From: Siderastrea radians
Lineage: Eukaryota; Cnidaria; Anthozoa; Scleractinia; Rhizangiidae
DNA: 64,000 nucleotides
Direction of reading: 5' to 3'
Assembly: GCA_964017195.1 (NCBI GenBank)
Contig: OZ024890.1
Coordinates: 66,883,876 to 66,947,875, forward strand
The notes beneath the pieces are model-generated. The model did not search any database. It was not told the DNA's origin and was given only the letters and a program-made list of their open reading frames with translations. Position numbers and translations under genes: made by a program. Of this stretch, positions 1 through 12,100 are shown piece by piece (position 1 is the stretch's first letter; every line of letters starts with the position of its first letter).

Positions 1-264
1 CCACCCCCAAAAGTTGATTTTTAATTGTCAATTTTTTTTAATTGTGTTACAAGGCCTCTTAAGCGCACAAAGTTTTGGAAGTGAAAAAAATCTTTATGTG
101 TTAAAGGAAACGGGTGCAATTTCTTACTAGCTGTTTACTTAGTTATCGATCAATCATAAAAGTAAAACTGGTTGTTAACAAGCAATAACAGTTCATCTAA
201 ACTTTAATGCCTAAAAACAACTTGAAATTCAAATAACGCATTGGCAGCCTTTAACCATTTTACC

Positions 265-432
265 TATGATTTTCACAGTTATCTACATTGATGCGGTATC
301 TTCTTTGGAATTTCCGTGGCCAGTCTACCAGCACATTATCTACAAAATTTCTGAAAGATTAAATGATCAAGATAACCGTTATCGCCAATCTACAGTTTTG
401 ATGAAATGTTTTGATAAAATTGTTATTATGTA
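265..432 (+). CDS. Possible internal exon of locus A
   Basis: An acceptor (TTTTCACAG, ending at 264) and a donor (AAG/GTAAGG) bracket an open frame of about 56 residues containing SSLEFPWPVYQHIIYKISERL and ending in DDVRGK. The composition is protein-like. It vaguely resembles the C-terminal part of COR-like regions in cnidarian multidomain death proteins, but I do not recognise it with confidence. The donor phase (0) does not fit the acceptor of the next exon (phase 2), so a different donor, a frameshift or a spurious exon is possible. Confidence 0.3.
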
Positions 433-2205
433 TTATTCTGACGACGTAAGAGGGAAGGTAAGGATCTACAAGGCTGTATTGCTATATTTAAAGCTGTCTT
501 TAATCATGCTTAAATTATCCGTTTGTTTGCAATATGTAGGCATTTAATGGGGTTCCTGAAAACACTTAGAGAAGAGTGTCACTGGTTACATTCGATGATG
601 ACGAAGTTGTGTGCTCGGTGCACAGCTTGTGCAGGAAAGAGTGACAAAAATGCCACGCCCTGTATCAGGCACGGCAAGTCAGCATGCCGGCACTACGACT
701 GCGCACACTACATTCCTTTGAACTCAAGAGTTCTTTGTTGTCGGCCTGGTTGCCCTGTGCCGCGGAAGCCCCTCAAGCCTTGGATTCAGGTCAGTTTGTT
801 GAGTTCCATGCGGTTTGTTCAGTTGCTTTTTGGTTCTTTTATTGTCTTTCAGTTGACTTACGTCTATGGAGCTAATATATTTCTCCAACCCGTTTAGTTT
901 GATTGTTACTGTCTCGCCTCTCTCGTGAACGTGCACCCGTGTCATTTCACATTTTTAATTTACAACAGAACCGCAATAACTGAATGCAGAACGAAAACCA
1001 GTTCTAGTCTTCCTGAAACGTTGTCAAGTTAATGATGTCAGGTTTACGCGCTGGTAGTTTGAATCACTACGACAGAGTAAGACAGGGGAAATCTACTGAG
1101 TTGGGGAAACGTCGTAGCTACATACAGAGCCTAACAATGAGTACGCGGAAGTTACAATCAACATAAACACAATGTTATCATTATTTCTTTGTCTCTTGTT
1201 CACCCATTCTTCTTTTTGTATTATTGCAAATTAAGTTTTTTTACCAAATCTTTCTTTTAGCAGAACTAGCTTGGTTTTAGTTAGTTGGTGTACTGTTTTA
1301 CTAGATTGTTGTTGATTGTCGGTTGCATTAACCAGTACTTAACTGCCAAGGTCCATTCAAACTTGGTTTTGTTTTGTTTTGTTTCTTCTTTTGAAGAATT
1401 CTTGTGGGGTTTCAGGTTAGCATGTCGCATGATCCTGACCTTTCTTGGTTGTGAATAAGTGCAATTTTAACTTTTACTTCTTGATGTCGCGTACCTCTAT
1501 ATTTTGCTCCTCGCACTGACATTGCTGACAGTATTAACATACAATTGAATCCTGTTAACCCGAACACGAACGCTTAACCGTCTCAAAACACACATGTTTA
1601 TTCTTGATAAACTTCTTCTGAAGGTTTCCAAGCAAGTCATTGGTTCAAATTAAAATGGATTTTTTTTTTATTTTGTAGGCTTTGAAGAGCCTTCAGCTTA
1701 CAAATAATCCTGGTAAGTTTCATCAAATAATTTTATTTCTACTTCGTGTGTCAGGTTATGCCTTCTATTTAACTGTTGTGGCGTTGAAATGATGACGCTT
1801 TAATTCAACTCAACAAGTAATGGTTGTGGCGCATTGCGCTGGAGAGAACCTGGCAAGGATTGTACAAGTAGCTATTCCATAAATGCCACTTATTAAATGT
1901 GAATATTGCTAATTGATATTTACATTACAGAAATAAAAGTCTTTCTTTAAAAAACATGGTCAGTTATTCTTAGCCACGCTAAGTTTAGTTGTCGACTAAA
2001 ACAAGAAGACGACACGAGCGTTAGGCAACTTGGCTGTGCCTCGATGACTTCGCTCATGGAAAACTAAGTCTCGTAGTATAAATTGACATCGGGTACTGTC
2101 GAACTTATTACAAATGGTGCAAGTATATTTTTGTTGTAATTTCAAAACGTTAAAAAAGCAAAAACAAATTTGAACTAAAATAATAATAATAATAACAATA
2201 ATAAC

Positions 2206-2238
<33 letters not shown>

Positions 2239-5200
2239 TCTTTTTTGTTACACAGGTACTTCCACTCAGTGTTCAGTTGTGAGACGAAGAGCAGACTCGT
2301 CTGATTCCAGTACCACTACGTCTAAACAGGGCAAGTTTGTCGCTGCAGGTAACTTAAATAACATCCGTAGTAAAAGCAAGTTTTGTTTATCCGTCAAACT
2401 AGTCAAAGACCTATACAGCCATTTATCATTTGATCTATATGTCTGTCAAGGTGTCTTCCTGTTAGCTTGACTGTATATTTGTCTGCATTTATTTACTTCT
2501 GGTTTGTACCGAAATTGCTAGTGATCAAACTATATACCCACTGACAAGTTATCGGCTTTGAAAGCTTTGTATAGCTTCTTTAATAATTTTCCCCGTAATA
2601 CCGGCTACCATCCTGCAAAACGTTTTATACTCAGTAGTGTTTTAATGTTACCGCAGGTACTTCCGCTCAACAACATCGCTCACCTGTAAAGCGCAAGAGA
2701 GAGCTGTCGTTTTCTAGTACCATTGCTTCTAAACGAGGTAAACTTGCCACTGCAGGTAATAAATACTAAAAGAAAGGAAACGTATATTTAGAGACTTCTC
2801 CGTACGTTGGCTCAATCTCGTTCCCAGTATCCTCAGGCTTCTTGGTCAGCGGGTGCTCGCCAGGAGAGACTCTGAGGTATTGGAATTTTTACTGCAGAAA
2901 TCCTACGGTTGCCGGTTGCCTTAGTTTTGTTACTGTGAACAGCCAATCAAAAAATTCATATTTTTTCCCATTATCCGAGAATCTCTCTTGGCGACTACCC
3001 GCTGTCTGTCAGTAGGAAGGTTTTACTTTTGACTTTGATTGGTCAAACTTCTCAAGTCTTCTAAAAGGTTATTACTGTAAAAGCTCTACTGAGCCCTTCT
3101 GACAGTCCAGCCCCTAGAACGTGACCTGCTGCAATTTATACCAATGATACAACTTACTACTTTAGAAATCATGCAAGAACTTTTCACTATATTGCACAGG
3201 TACTTCTGCCAAAGATCAGCGCACTAAAAAAACAGAGTTGTTGGTTTCTAGCACCAGTTCTTCTAAACTGAAAAAAAGAAAAGTTGCCGTTGCAGGTAAT
3301 AAGTACAAAAAGGAAGGAAACTGTAATCAAAGACTTGTCTGATGTCTGTCTGTCCGTCTGTCTGTCTGTCTGTCTGTTTCCGCCTGTTTGTCTGTCTGTC
3401 TGTCTGCCTGTCTGTCTGTGTATACAAGTTGTCTATTCATCTGTATTGGTCAAACCTCCAGTTTGTAGGGAAATTGACATCAACTGTTATTAACTCAGTT
3501 AGCGAAATTTACAACTATTGAAAGCCAGGTGATTGCGGAGTACAGAATATTCGCTGTTGTCTGTGAGAGCCTGTAATCTTTAGAACGCGAGAACCCACTC
3601 GAGATATATTCTACTGATCGACTTGAACTTTAAAACCGGACAATTTCATATGAAAGGTAGTTGCAATCACGGAATTTCTGTGAACTTACCTTATGTTAGG
3701 AAATTAATGACCCAGAAATGAACCGGAATTCAAAACTTCACGTTAATTTTGTTTTCGGAGTATTAATATTCACGACGCATATTTTAATATTAAAATATCT
3801 CTATTACGTGTTTTTACCTCAAATTCTAATTCCTGTCGTTAATTAATTAGCTGTAGCCAATTCAGGCGATCATCAAATAGCATCTTTCTTTCTTTAGTAT
3901 ATATCAGTCTTTTAATACATTGCTTTTGATACATTCGTCCTCAGAAGTGTTTAGGGTATTTCGGTATAAATGCCCTTGGAATTAATGATCAACGTTCTCT
4001 TCCCCGACAAAATACAAGGCCTCCCCACTCGCACTAATTATCCTTCGTTTGGAAATTGTACCTTTTTTAAATTTTGGATTTAATTTTATTCAATTAACAC
4101 TAAGATGTGCACCAGGACCTGGTGTAGGTAAAATATTTTGAAAGAAAAATGACCAATCACGTTAATTGGGACCAAAACAAGGCTACGTTTTTTCAAAAAC
4201 TGACCAATAACGGCATGAGTGATGTTCACAATTAGGAATTTGAAGGAATGGTTTCAGTTGTGCGTGCTCAGTTTCTTATTGTTCTTCTCGTTAGTATTTA
4301 GTGATTCTCATTACCATACAAGAAACGGGTTATACGAAGTCACTCTAATAAGCTGATTGGGAACTTGTTTATTATTAAACGATTACAGTGTACAATGTTC
4401 AATGAGCTTTGTGATTGGTCACTTTTCTTCCAATTAGCCCGGTTCGAGTAATCGCACAGTAAATAACACTGCTTGGGAGCGGGCTGTTAAATCGTTAAAG
4501 ATGGTAAAGTTTTGCTTATAATCGCCACCAGTTACAATAACGAGGAACAGATCTGTTTGTACATGTTCTTAAAATTTTTTTTATTTTTATAGGTGCATCA
4601 TCTGAGTCAAGCTTAAGAAGACCTTCAACCACTACTGAGACCCAGCAGGAAACGAAAAGACCAAGGACGATGACCGAGACAAATTTAGGTGATGTTGTAT
4701 TCCTGTAACTTTTCAGGTTATAATTGATAATTGATTTCTAAAAGTTCACAATAGAAACCAAACAATTATTATACGGTTCGTTTTCGACATTATCGGGAAC
4801 AAATGGCACTTGTTTCTTTTCGTCAGACATGTGCTGAACGTCCTTAACAGAGAGGCTTGAAGGGGTGGTATTTCAGTTTCTGAATAAAAAGACACAAAAA
4901 CATCATTGCTCCTATGCAGGCTTTCCCCTTTTGCCCTTCATTACCAGGAAATATATTTCCATTAGCGTACATACAGTTTTTCATTGAAATGAATGTGAAA
5001 TCATTGTAGCAAATAACAAAATAAACCTAAAATTCTAAAAAAGTGGATTAAAATGTGGCAAAACCTCTCGTTTACTAAAAAAACGTTTCCTTAAAGGGTT
5101 CCTAAAACACTTAACGGACTCTTCCTTTCTCACCTAGATGGGTAGCGCATTCCATAGCTGACACGTACACTGTACTGACTATAAAAGTTTTGCTACCTTC

Positions 5201-7817
5201 AGTTTTCCGCTTGAACCGAGGGCAAACAAAATTTTTCCCCGTTCAATTTTAAACTGTCCATTAAGTGATGTGGAACTCCACCCTGAGTTCGTTTAAAGGC
5301 CAACGAGCTTTTGGCAGCTTTCGCTTTCTCATAGAAAGGTATCCAGCCAAGCTCGTTAAACAGCGGAATAGAAGGTGACCACGAACCTGCGTCCGGTATA
5401 ATCGTTGCACTCTCTTCAGTCTGCAAATGGGGGAGTCTTTGAAGATTCTCTTACTACAACGTTCAAGCCATGCACGCAGTTACCGAGGAGCCCTAATAGA
5501 CCTTGTCACGGTTTTCGACGCACCGTGACTGGTAGGCAAGCAGGCATGAAATTTCCGGGTTTGTATGAGAATCCGATGTGGAATAGTTTTGATAAAACGT
5601 CCGTTCAATGGAAAACTGAAGCTACAAGGCAAAGGATTTTTCCGACAAATTTTGTGGGCTGTATCCAAACTAGAACTTGCCCGATCGCTTGTTTTAGATT
5701 TTATATACATTTCTCTCTAATTTTCCCCGGGAAATTTTAGTCGGCGGGGAAAACTTTTTCTACAGAAATAGAAAAATTAAAGAAAAGAAAATTATAGAAA
5801 ATTATAGAGTCATTAGAAGAAGTGATTCTATAGCACAGGTGAGGTCTTCAAAATTTGTTACAAGAATCTTTTCCCTAATTGCTTTAGTTTGCAATTAATT
5901 CACATTGTCTTTTTCAGAACGGACGTTTTACAGAAATTATTTGACATCGGATTCTCAGACAAACACTGTAATTTCACCCCTGCTTGCCTACCTGTCAAGA
6001 TGGCGTCCAAAACCGTTACAAGGTCTATTGAATACAGATCATTCAAAGTAACTATGAATGATTACAAACTACTGTTTTAGCTGGCCTTCACACACAGTCG
6101 CAAACACCGACAAAGACTTTACAGAGTCGAGGGCATACAGCATTTGCGATATCAACCTTCATTAAAGGAAATGAGTTATTCATTTTTCCGAATTTTCAGG
6201 CTCTAAATATTCCTTATTCATTTACTGTTTTAACTCGTTATTTATCATTCATTATTCCCCTTCAACCACCGAAAGGATTTGAACAATGCGGCTAAGAATC
6301 TCATTCAGAGAGCAAAGTACAAACGAGGAAAATCAACCAGGCAACAATCACAAGATTTAGCAAGTAAAGGTTTGTCAGGATCGAAAAATTCGCTCTGGAG
6401 ATTTATGAAAAACAAAGGTTGGAAACCTTTAAGGGACAAAAGAAGCCATTGCTGACTGAAAAACAACAAGGAGATCGGCTTAGATTTGCAAAAAAAAAAA
6501 AAAAAAAAAAAAAAAACAAGTCCGAAGTATTTGTTTAAACTACCGAATCCCAAAAATGACTTCGTCTGGGGATCCCAAGAAAGAGAAATTCCTCCTGCCT
6601 ATCAAGTCAAGCAAAGTTCCAAATGAACAAGGTGTGGTGCTGCGTCGGCGGGGACGTGAAACAAACGGCCCTTCGTCTGACGAAGGGCTAACGCTCGAAA
6701 CGTCAGCTTTCAATCTCTTTACGGTGGCCAATTTACGTTATCAACTCAGTTGATAAATCCAAAATTTAAAGTTCCAAATGGATTATCTGGGGGGGGAATG
6801 ACAGGCCGTGGACTGACTGGGCGTCACTTTATTCCACCATGACAAACCCTAACAGCTGATAAATTACACAACGTATTAGAGAAGGAAGTAAAGCGTCTTC
6901 TTAGACGTAAATTGACAAACGAATTAAGCAACTATTAAGAGAAAACTTTTCAGCTCTAGCCCTTAAAATGACTTTGTTCAAGACGGACCACCACCTCATG
7001 CAGCAAAGGCAAAGCAATCATGGTGTTCAACGAATTTGCCTAATTTCTTGCAAAAAGAGAATGGCCCGCAAAGTCTCCGGACATAAATCCCATTGAGAAT
7101 CTTTGGAGTATAATAGATGAGGAAGCATATATAAAGATCCTATCCCGAAGACAATGAAAGAACTGAAAAGGAGGGTTAAAGAAGCTTGGAAAAATGTGCC
7201 TCTTACAACACCACAAGAATTATCTCACTCGATGCCTCAACGGCTAAAAAATGTGATAAAAAACAAGGGAGGCCACGCAGACTACTGAAATTGTGAAAAA
7301 ATAATAGTGTAATTATCGGCTGCGAGACAGCACAAATATATATACTTATAATTATATATTTATATATAATTTTTTTACCCTCCCCAGTCTTACTTTTCGT
7401 TTTGCTCTCCTTTTTTTGAAGTTAACTTGTAAGGTTTCTATGGTATGCCGCTTGCAATTAAACAAACCGTATAGTGATTTTGTTTCTCGCTGTATTGAAT
7501 GTTTTCTTTTTCTTTTTACCATTGCAGTCAAGGCGGGCAAAGTTTCAGATAAAGACCTACAGTTGCTATCTGGAAAACTCGTCGGGGATAAATGGAAGAA
7601 ACTGGGGCGTCGCCTGGAGGTCGATGAAGCAAAGATAAGTGCATATCATAAACAACATGAGGAACTGGACGAAAAGGCGTATCACATGTTGAGGGACTGG
7701 AAGGAAAGAAAAGGATCTGGCGCTACTTATGAAGTTTTGTACGATGCTTTGTGTGATGAAGAGAGAGTGGCCTGTAGAAATTTAGCGGAAGAAATTTGTT
7801 GTGTTCAGTCTTCATAA
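265..7817 (+). CDS. Locus A: death-domain gene with Cys-rich module and linker exons (3' part)
   Basis: Spliced model read from GT..AG sites: about 265-432, 540-789, 1679-1712, 2256-2348, 2657-2755, 3200-3295, 4593-4688 and 7528-7817 (stop TAA). The join 789/1679 is phase 0 and every later join is phase 1, so the frame stays open from 540 to the stop. The protein would be a Cys-rich region, a run of four basic Ser/Thr-rich linkers and a C-terminal death domain (DD). DDs are homotypic adaptor modules of cytosolic apoptosis and innate-immune complexes; that role is family knowledge. The gene probably begins upstream of the window. The first join (432 to 540) does not agree in phase, so that part is uncertain or broken. 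The last intron holds a dead Tc1/mariner copy and a MITE. Confidence 0.6.
540..789 (+). CDS. Cys-rich exon of locus A
   Basis: The open frame runs from acceptor ATATGTAG/G (539) to donor ATTCAG/GTCAGT (789). It encodes about 83 residues with a dense Cys/His pattern: WLHSMMTKLCARCTAC, then CIRHGKSACRHYDCAHYI and CCRPGCP, which suggests a metal-binding module. The exon ends in phase 0 and joins the phase-0 start of the exon at 1679. It sits where locus B has a glycosyltransferase and locus C has glycosyltransferase plus nucleoside phosphorylase. It may be the tail of a COR-like or similar receptor domain; this is not certain. Confidence 0.45.
1679..1712 (+). CDS. Adaptor micro-exon of locus A
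   Basis: A 34-nt exon lies between a strong acceptor (TTTTTATTTTGTAG) and a strong donor (GTAAGT). It encodes ALKSLQLTNNP plus one base. It enters in phase 0 and leaves in phase 1, so it converts the frame of the upstream Cys-rich exon to the phase-1 series of linker and DD exons. Confidence 0.5.
2179..2238 (+). repeat. (AAT)n microsatellite
   Basis: Repeated AAT/AAC triplets immediately upstream of the acceptor region of linker exon A1. Confidence 0.9.
2256..2348 (+). CDS. Linker exon A1
   Basis: Acceptor CACAG/GT and donor GCAG/GTAACT; 93 nt, phase 1 to phase 1. It encodes a basic Ser/Thr-rich stretch starting (G)TSTQCSVVRRR and ending KFVAAG. It is homologous to the next two exons: the same GTACTTC start, an S-S-T-x-x-S-K core and a (V/A)AG end. 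This indicates tandem exon duplication. Confidence 0.6.
2657..2755 (+). CDS. Linker exon A2
   Basis: Acceptor CCGCAG and donor GCAG/GTAATA; 99 nt, phase 1 to 1. It encodes (G)TSAQQHRSPVKRKRE through KRGKLATAG, with a bipartite-looking basic patch. Duplicate of the flanking linker exons. An internal GGTAAA near 2737 could act as an alternative donor. Confidence 0.6.
3200..3295 (+). CDS. Linker exon A3
   Basis: Acceptor TTGCACAG and donor GCAG/GTAATA; 96 nt, phase 1 to 1. It encodes (G)TSAKDQRTKKTELL through KKRKVAVAG. Third copy of the linker series. The downstream intron opens with a sequence like that of A2 (GTAATAAGTACAAAAAGGAAGG), so the intron edge was duplicated with it. Confidence 0.6.
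3345..3420 (+). repeat. (TCTG)n microsatellite
   Basis: Imperfect TCTG tetranucleotide run in the intron after linker exon A3. The Cys/Leu/Ser/Val-rich open frame across it is an artefact of the repeat. Confidence 0.9.
4593..4688 (+). CDS. Linker exon A4 (DD-proximal type)
   Basis: Acceptor TTTTTATAG and donor TTTAG/GTGATG; 96 nt, phase 1 to 1. It encodes (G)ASSESSLRRPSTTTETQ through MTETNLG. It is clearly homologous to the DD-proximal linker of locus C (43100-43011: GASAQSSLRRAS through MTEPNAG, donor GTGACG), so this linker type travels with the DD exon. Confidence 0.6.
5495..6029. mobile_element. MITE with about 115-bp imperfect inverted repeats
   Basis: The ends read AATAGACCTTGT and ACAAGGTCTATT. 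The arms (about 5495-5615 and 5917-6029) are imperfect reverse complements, sharing GTAGGCAAGCAGG, GAGAATCCGATGT and AAAACGTCCGTT. There is no coding capacity beyond chance open frames. It lies in the last intron of locus A. Confidence 0.75.
6270..7288 (+). pseudogene. Tc1/mariner-like transposase remnant
   Basis: Decayed transposase reading in several frames. The N-terminal part reads as RNLIQRAKYKRGKS and SLWRFMKNKGW, and the middle contains LTADKLHNVLEKEVKRL. The C-terminal part has the typical WPAKSPDINPIENLW block (about 7060-7110) and ends before 7290. The family inserts at TA by DDE/D chemistry; this copy has many stops, an A tract at 6490-6517 and a 142-bp insertion at 6626-6767. It sits in the last intron of locus A. 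Confidence 0.75.
6626..6767 (+). mobile_element. Short retroposed insert with 13-bp target duplication
   Basis: The insert is flanked by direct repeats AAAGTTCCAAATG at 6613-6625 and 6768-6780, and removing it restores the transposase-like sequence. It contains a small hairpin (CCCTTCGTCTGACGAAGGG) and ends near TCAACTCAGTTGATAA. Related fragments occur at about 8765-8812 and 21725-21770, and inverted at about 11655-11725. Probably the 3' end of a retroelement family. Confidence 0.6.
7528..7817 (+). CDS. Death-domain terminal exon, locus A
   Basis: The exon follows acceptor CCATTGCAG and starts with TC, completing a Val codon from the preceding phase-1 exon. It encodes about 96 residues ending at TAA 7815-7817. 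The DD pattern is visible: DKWKKLGRRLEV, then an acidic helix, AYHMLRDWKERKGSGATYE, LYDAL and LAEEIC. It is nearly identical to the locus B exon over its first 55 or so residues. Expected role: homotypic DD assembly in the cytosol. Confidence 0.85.
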
Positions 7818-9160
7818 CGGCCTTGAAGACGAATATAAGGTAGAACTCGCGAGCTTTTGTGAAACCAACCGTGTTAATTACTTAAGTGAAATCCGTTTAC
7901 TTTGGATAAGCTTACTTAATTTTCAGTCATTGCCTATCTCGAACTTAAAGGGTCATAGTCACGAGTATTTCGCAGACTTTTTGGTCAAAACTATTCTAAA
8001 ATTATCAGTAGCTAACTTTGTCCATACCCAACATTGTGTTTGAACATTTAAAAGAACATATCAACTTAATTTCATTAAGAGAAAACAAACTATGACCAGT
8101 TAATATCTATTTAATGTCAACACGCTTAAAGATTTTGAAAAGTTTATCCTAATTTTTCAAGTTGCTATCCATTTCCATCCGTGCCATCCGGTAGTAACAG
8201 ACGACAAAAAATAGTTTCGGTGAAGTAATATAGTCTTTAGTAACAAAACTAGACCATTATTTGTGGGCGTTCATTGATGTGAGGACATATTGTTGGTTTT
8301 TAAAGTGAACTAAAACAGCGTGACTATGCCCCTTTAAGGCCATCTCAAAACAATGTTGTAGTTTTTTGTTTCAGGTTGAGCCTCATAACTTGTATGCTGG
8401 TAAATACCAGCGGTTTTAACAGTAGTTATCACACGATTTCCCTTAGTCTACTCCATGTAACCCGAGTTCAACTGACGCTAACTACAGTAGATCCCGCTGT
8501 CTCCAACTCTGGTTATCTTGAATTCCCGCTATCTGGAAATGAAACCCGTTTACCTTGGATCTACTTACTATTTTCAATCATTTTACTATTGCCCATTTGG
8601 AGCTAGGTTATCTCGAATCCCCTGCTATCCTTTTCTGGTTGCCGAAGTTGACACCCCGCAACTCGAACTGCAGTAATTATGACATCGTGAACTGGTTTAA
8701 TTACTACAGGAAACAACGTTGCACAAAATCTTGACGTATATTAAATCGGTCATTTGAATCCTTCCATCGCCTTTGCAGTGGCCAACTTAGCTTATACCAT
8801 CTAAGTTAATAAAATAGAAACGCTGATTAGAATTAATAAACAGCACGGATAACCAATATCACACACTTTAGAAAGAACTAGAGACTGCAAACACTAAGGT
8901 AGTTTAATGTATCATTGCTCATCAGTTTAGTTTAAAAAAAAGGCAACACCCTCGCTACCTCGTTTTCCCTCCATCTCAAACAATTTTTAGTTCCCTTTGA
9001 GAGTTCGAGATAGCAAAGGTCTACCATAGAAAAATTTGTTCCTAATTGAGCCCGTAAATGTTTTGATTTCTTTTGAATATGCAGAGAAACTGCAAATAAT
9101 TGAAGGATACTCGATCCTTTTAGGTCAGTATTAACCATCGGACGTACAAGCATTCACACC
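7818..9160 (+). repeat. 3' flank of locus A, paralogous to the flank of locus B
   Basis: Downstream of the stop, sequence blocks match 21205-22800 in the same order: GAAACCAACC, CATAACTTGTATGC, CCATGTAA, AACCCGTTTACCTT, GTTGCCGAAGTTGACAC and GGATACTCGA. This is the 3' part of the A/B duplication, probably including 3' UTR. A is interrupted by a MITE at 7949-8333, B by a LINE fragment at about 21880-22560. No other gene is seen. Confidence 0.7.
7949..8333. mobile_element. 385-bp MITE with TTAA target duplication
   Basis: Terminal inverted repeats AGGGTCATAGTCACG and (reverse) AGGGGCATAGTCACG are flanked by TTAA at 7945-7948 and 8334-8337. The element is absent from the paralogous flank of locus B. 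TTAA duplication fits a piggyBac- or Kolobok-type mobiliser; it has no coding capacity. Confidence 0.75.
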
Positions 9161-12100
9161 CCCACCGTGGTACAAGGGGGGGGGATGTTGATGAACCCCC
9201 CTTGGGTTTCGTTATGTTACAATATTTCGAAAAGATTTCACCTTTAGTAGAAAGCATGACGTACATATTATGGGTTGCTACGCTGCTAAGGGGCCTGTAA
9301 CGTCATCCAAGATGGGCATCATCTTGGATTTTACCAAAAATTAGAAATTGTCAAAAAATGTTACAAACCGGACATTTTTGATGCTAGGCATGTAGAATAT
9401 GACATAATTAAACATTTTTCTGCTTTTTATTGATATTTGTTTGCATTTTTCACCTAAAAAGGGTAAAAACACATTTTTCTTCAAAAATGGCTTGACAAAC
9501 TGCCACTTATCTCGTAACCATAGTAACCAATTCTCATTGGTTTTATGTCTGTGCAGACGTCCTGTCTGATGTAAGTTTTTTAATCCTCGCCATCCGGTAT
9601 AGTGAGAACATTTCAAAGTGGCAATCAATTTGTTATGGCACGTAAAATCGCTGGCGTTTTACACTGGTGATTTGGTATCGCACTTACCTTATTAAGGAAA
9701 TTAACGCTTGTGTTAATGAACTGTGCAATAATTATAAGGAGGGAGTTACTGAAATGAGTACAACACGGCACAAAGTTAACTTCACCCCCCCCCCCCCGGT
9801 ACAAAGGCTGAAAGATTTTCTTACCCCCGCTATTAAAGCCGATGGCTAAGGTACAACCCCCTCCACCCCTGGCCCCCATTTTCAACAAGCTTTATAACAC
9901 ATTGGGTCATATTAAAACCATAGCAAAAACAAAGAACTGCGTTAATTTCCTATAAAAAGGAAATGAAACGCCGCGAACGTCACTGCTAAAATCGAAAGAA
10001 ATATCGCATGCGAAACGGCTCTTGATGAGACTTTGCTATAAATGCTGTAATTTTTTGAGAGGTTTCGACTTCTTCCTTTCAATGTTGAAACAATAACAGA
10101 ATTTAATACGCTCTGTCTATTTATGACGTTATTTTTATGAAGTGAATTTCAAATGCAAAGATTCGATATTTTTGTTTGGACGTGCAAGCAAATTTATACC
10201 CCCACCGTGGAGGGATGGGTTTTGCCCCCACCCCCTTTAGTTTTTGATGGGTTAAAATATTTCTGAACGACTGTTTTAGCAGTTGAGGTTGAGATTGAGT
10301 TCTAGAATACGTTACAAAACCTAACCTTGCCAGTTATGCCGTAAAATTCCGATAATATCCGGGGCTTAGATTTGTCCAAAAGGGTTTTTGGCGGGCTTAT
10401 TTTCGTGGGGAGCTTATTATCGGAGGCTTGGTTTTACTACCCAGTAGCAGTGGTCACACCCACGACTATATCCTCAGGCCAAACACGACCAGTAATAACA
10501 AAGCATGTAACAACAGGAACGAAGCGTTGTGGCTCATTTATTACCTTTTAACAAGGGCACAGTGTGTAAATGCTGATAATTTAGTTGATTAGGAAATCCT
10601 TTATCTAATAGTGTGTGTATATTATTATTCGTATCATTATAGTAGTGTTAGTATGTTAGTAGTGTTTTATTATTGTAGTGCTAATTTTTAAGCTTGTATT
10701 TTATCCCTGTCATTCAGTTTCTTAACTGCAATGGTGATTAATAAACAGTTGTTTATTTATCTATTTATTTATTTTAACTTTTGTATTTATATTTGGAAAG
10801 GAGTTCACGTGTGAAAATGCTGCGTCAGAAAGAACGTTGGTACACGGTGGAGGAATTGACTATCCTTGCAAATAGCAGTTGCATACTCCCAAGAAATACA
10901 AGCACAATATTAGCAATGGAATACAACAAAAACGATGATTGTACAATCGAACTTTAAAATTACCTCTTCTCATACAATTTGCCTGTATGGCACCCTCTTG
11001 AGGTAAATTTAAGCCCACTATTGCTCTACCCACATTATTCAGCTTACTATTTACGCAGGTAGAATAGCACGGTAGTATGTGTGGGGACTTATATTTGGAA
11101 GATATCACACCGTAATCGTCCTTGTTGGCGTATATTCGGGTGGGGGGGGGGGGGGAGGTTTCGTCGGAGGGCTTTTTGCAAACAAGATTTAAGGAGCTTA
11201 CATTCAGAGGGGGAGGTTCTAATCGAAATTATGCGGTATTTTTAAACGTACATATAGAGAATCTGTAGACGAAGGGAAATCAAATGCTGTAAGTTTGTAG
11301 GATGAAAGAAGTTTTTTGGTGCTCTGACAAATTGTTCTGATTCTCATCAGATGGGTCTCTGTTGTTCAGTGATATAAATTCAAAACGTCCATCACGCTTA
11401 GCTGTTCTAGATGTATTTCCAGCCATTTCAAAGGATATAATTTTGTTCCGGGTTATTATGTCCCCGGACCCTTCTTTCAGGTGGTGCTGGTGGCGAAATG
11501 TATCACGTCTACACCTAATTGCAATAACGTTGTCATACAAAAATGAAAAAAGAATAAAGAAAAAAGCCAGGAATAGGAATTAATTGACCATGCAAATTAC
11601 ATTGTCAGATTTTAATAATTCTCAAAGCATTTATGCACTATAGCATAATACTTTAATTTTCTATCAACTAAGTTGATACAAGGTAAATTGGACCCTTCGA
11701 GCTTTAGCCGTTTGTCACAGCAATTCCCTGGATGTAGTTCGCCTGCGTAATTTATTCCTATTTTGCTTTCTTTCTTTCCTCTTTTTTTCATTTTTATATG
11801 ACAACGATATTCAATTAGGTGTATCTAAAACTTTATGAAAACAACAACGTAACTACATATAACAAAACACGAACACCTTTGTCTGGTCTTTTTAACGCTT
11901 AAAATGGGACAAAAGCCCGTTTTAACAGTTATACCCTAGTTAAGAGCCCTTTTATCGATCCTTCAGGCTCTGATTTTTACGTTAACGTTTAACGCAACAG
12001 TTGTATATTATTATTGGCGTGATCATGATGTAATTTACATAAACTATCAGACACATTTTATTGTTTCCGGGACAATGTTTTGTTATTGATTCCTTTTTTT

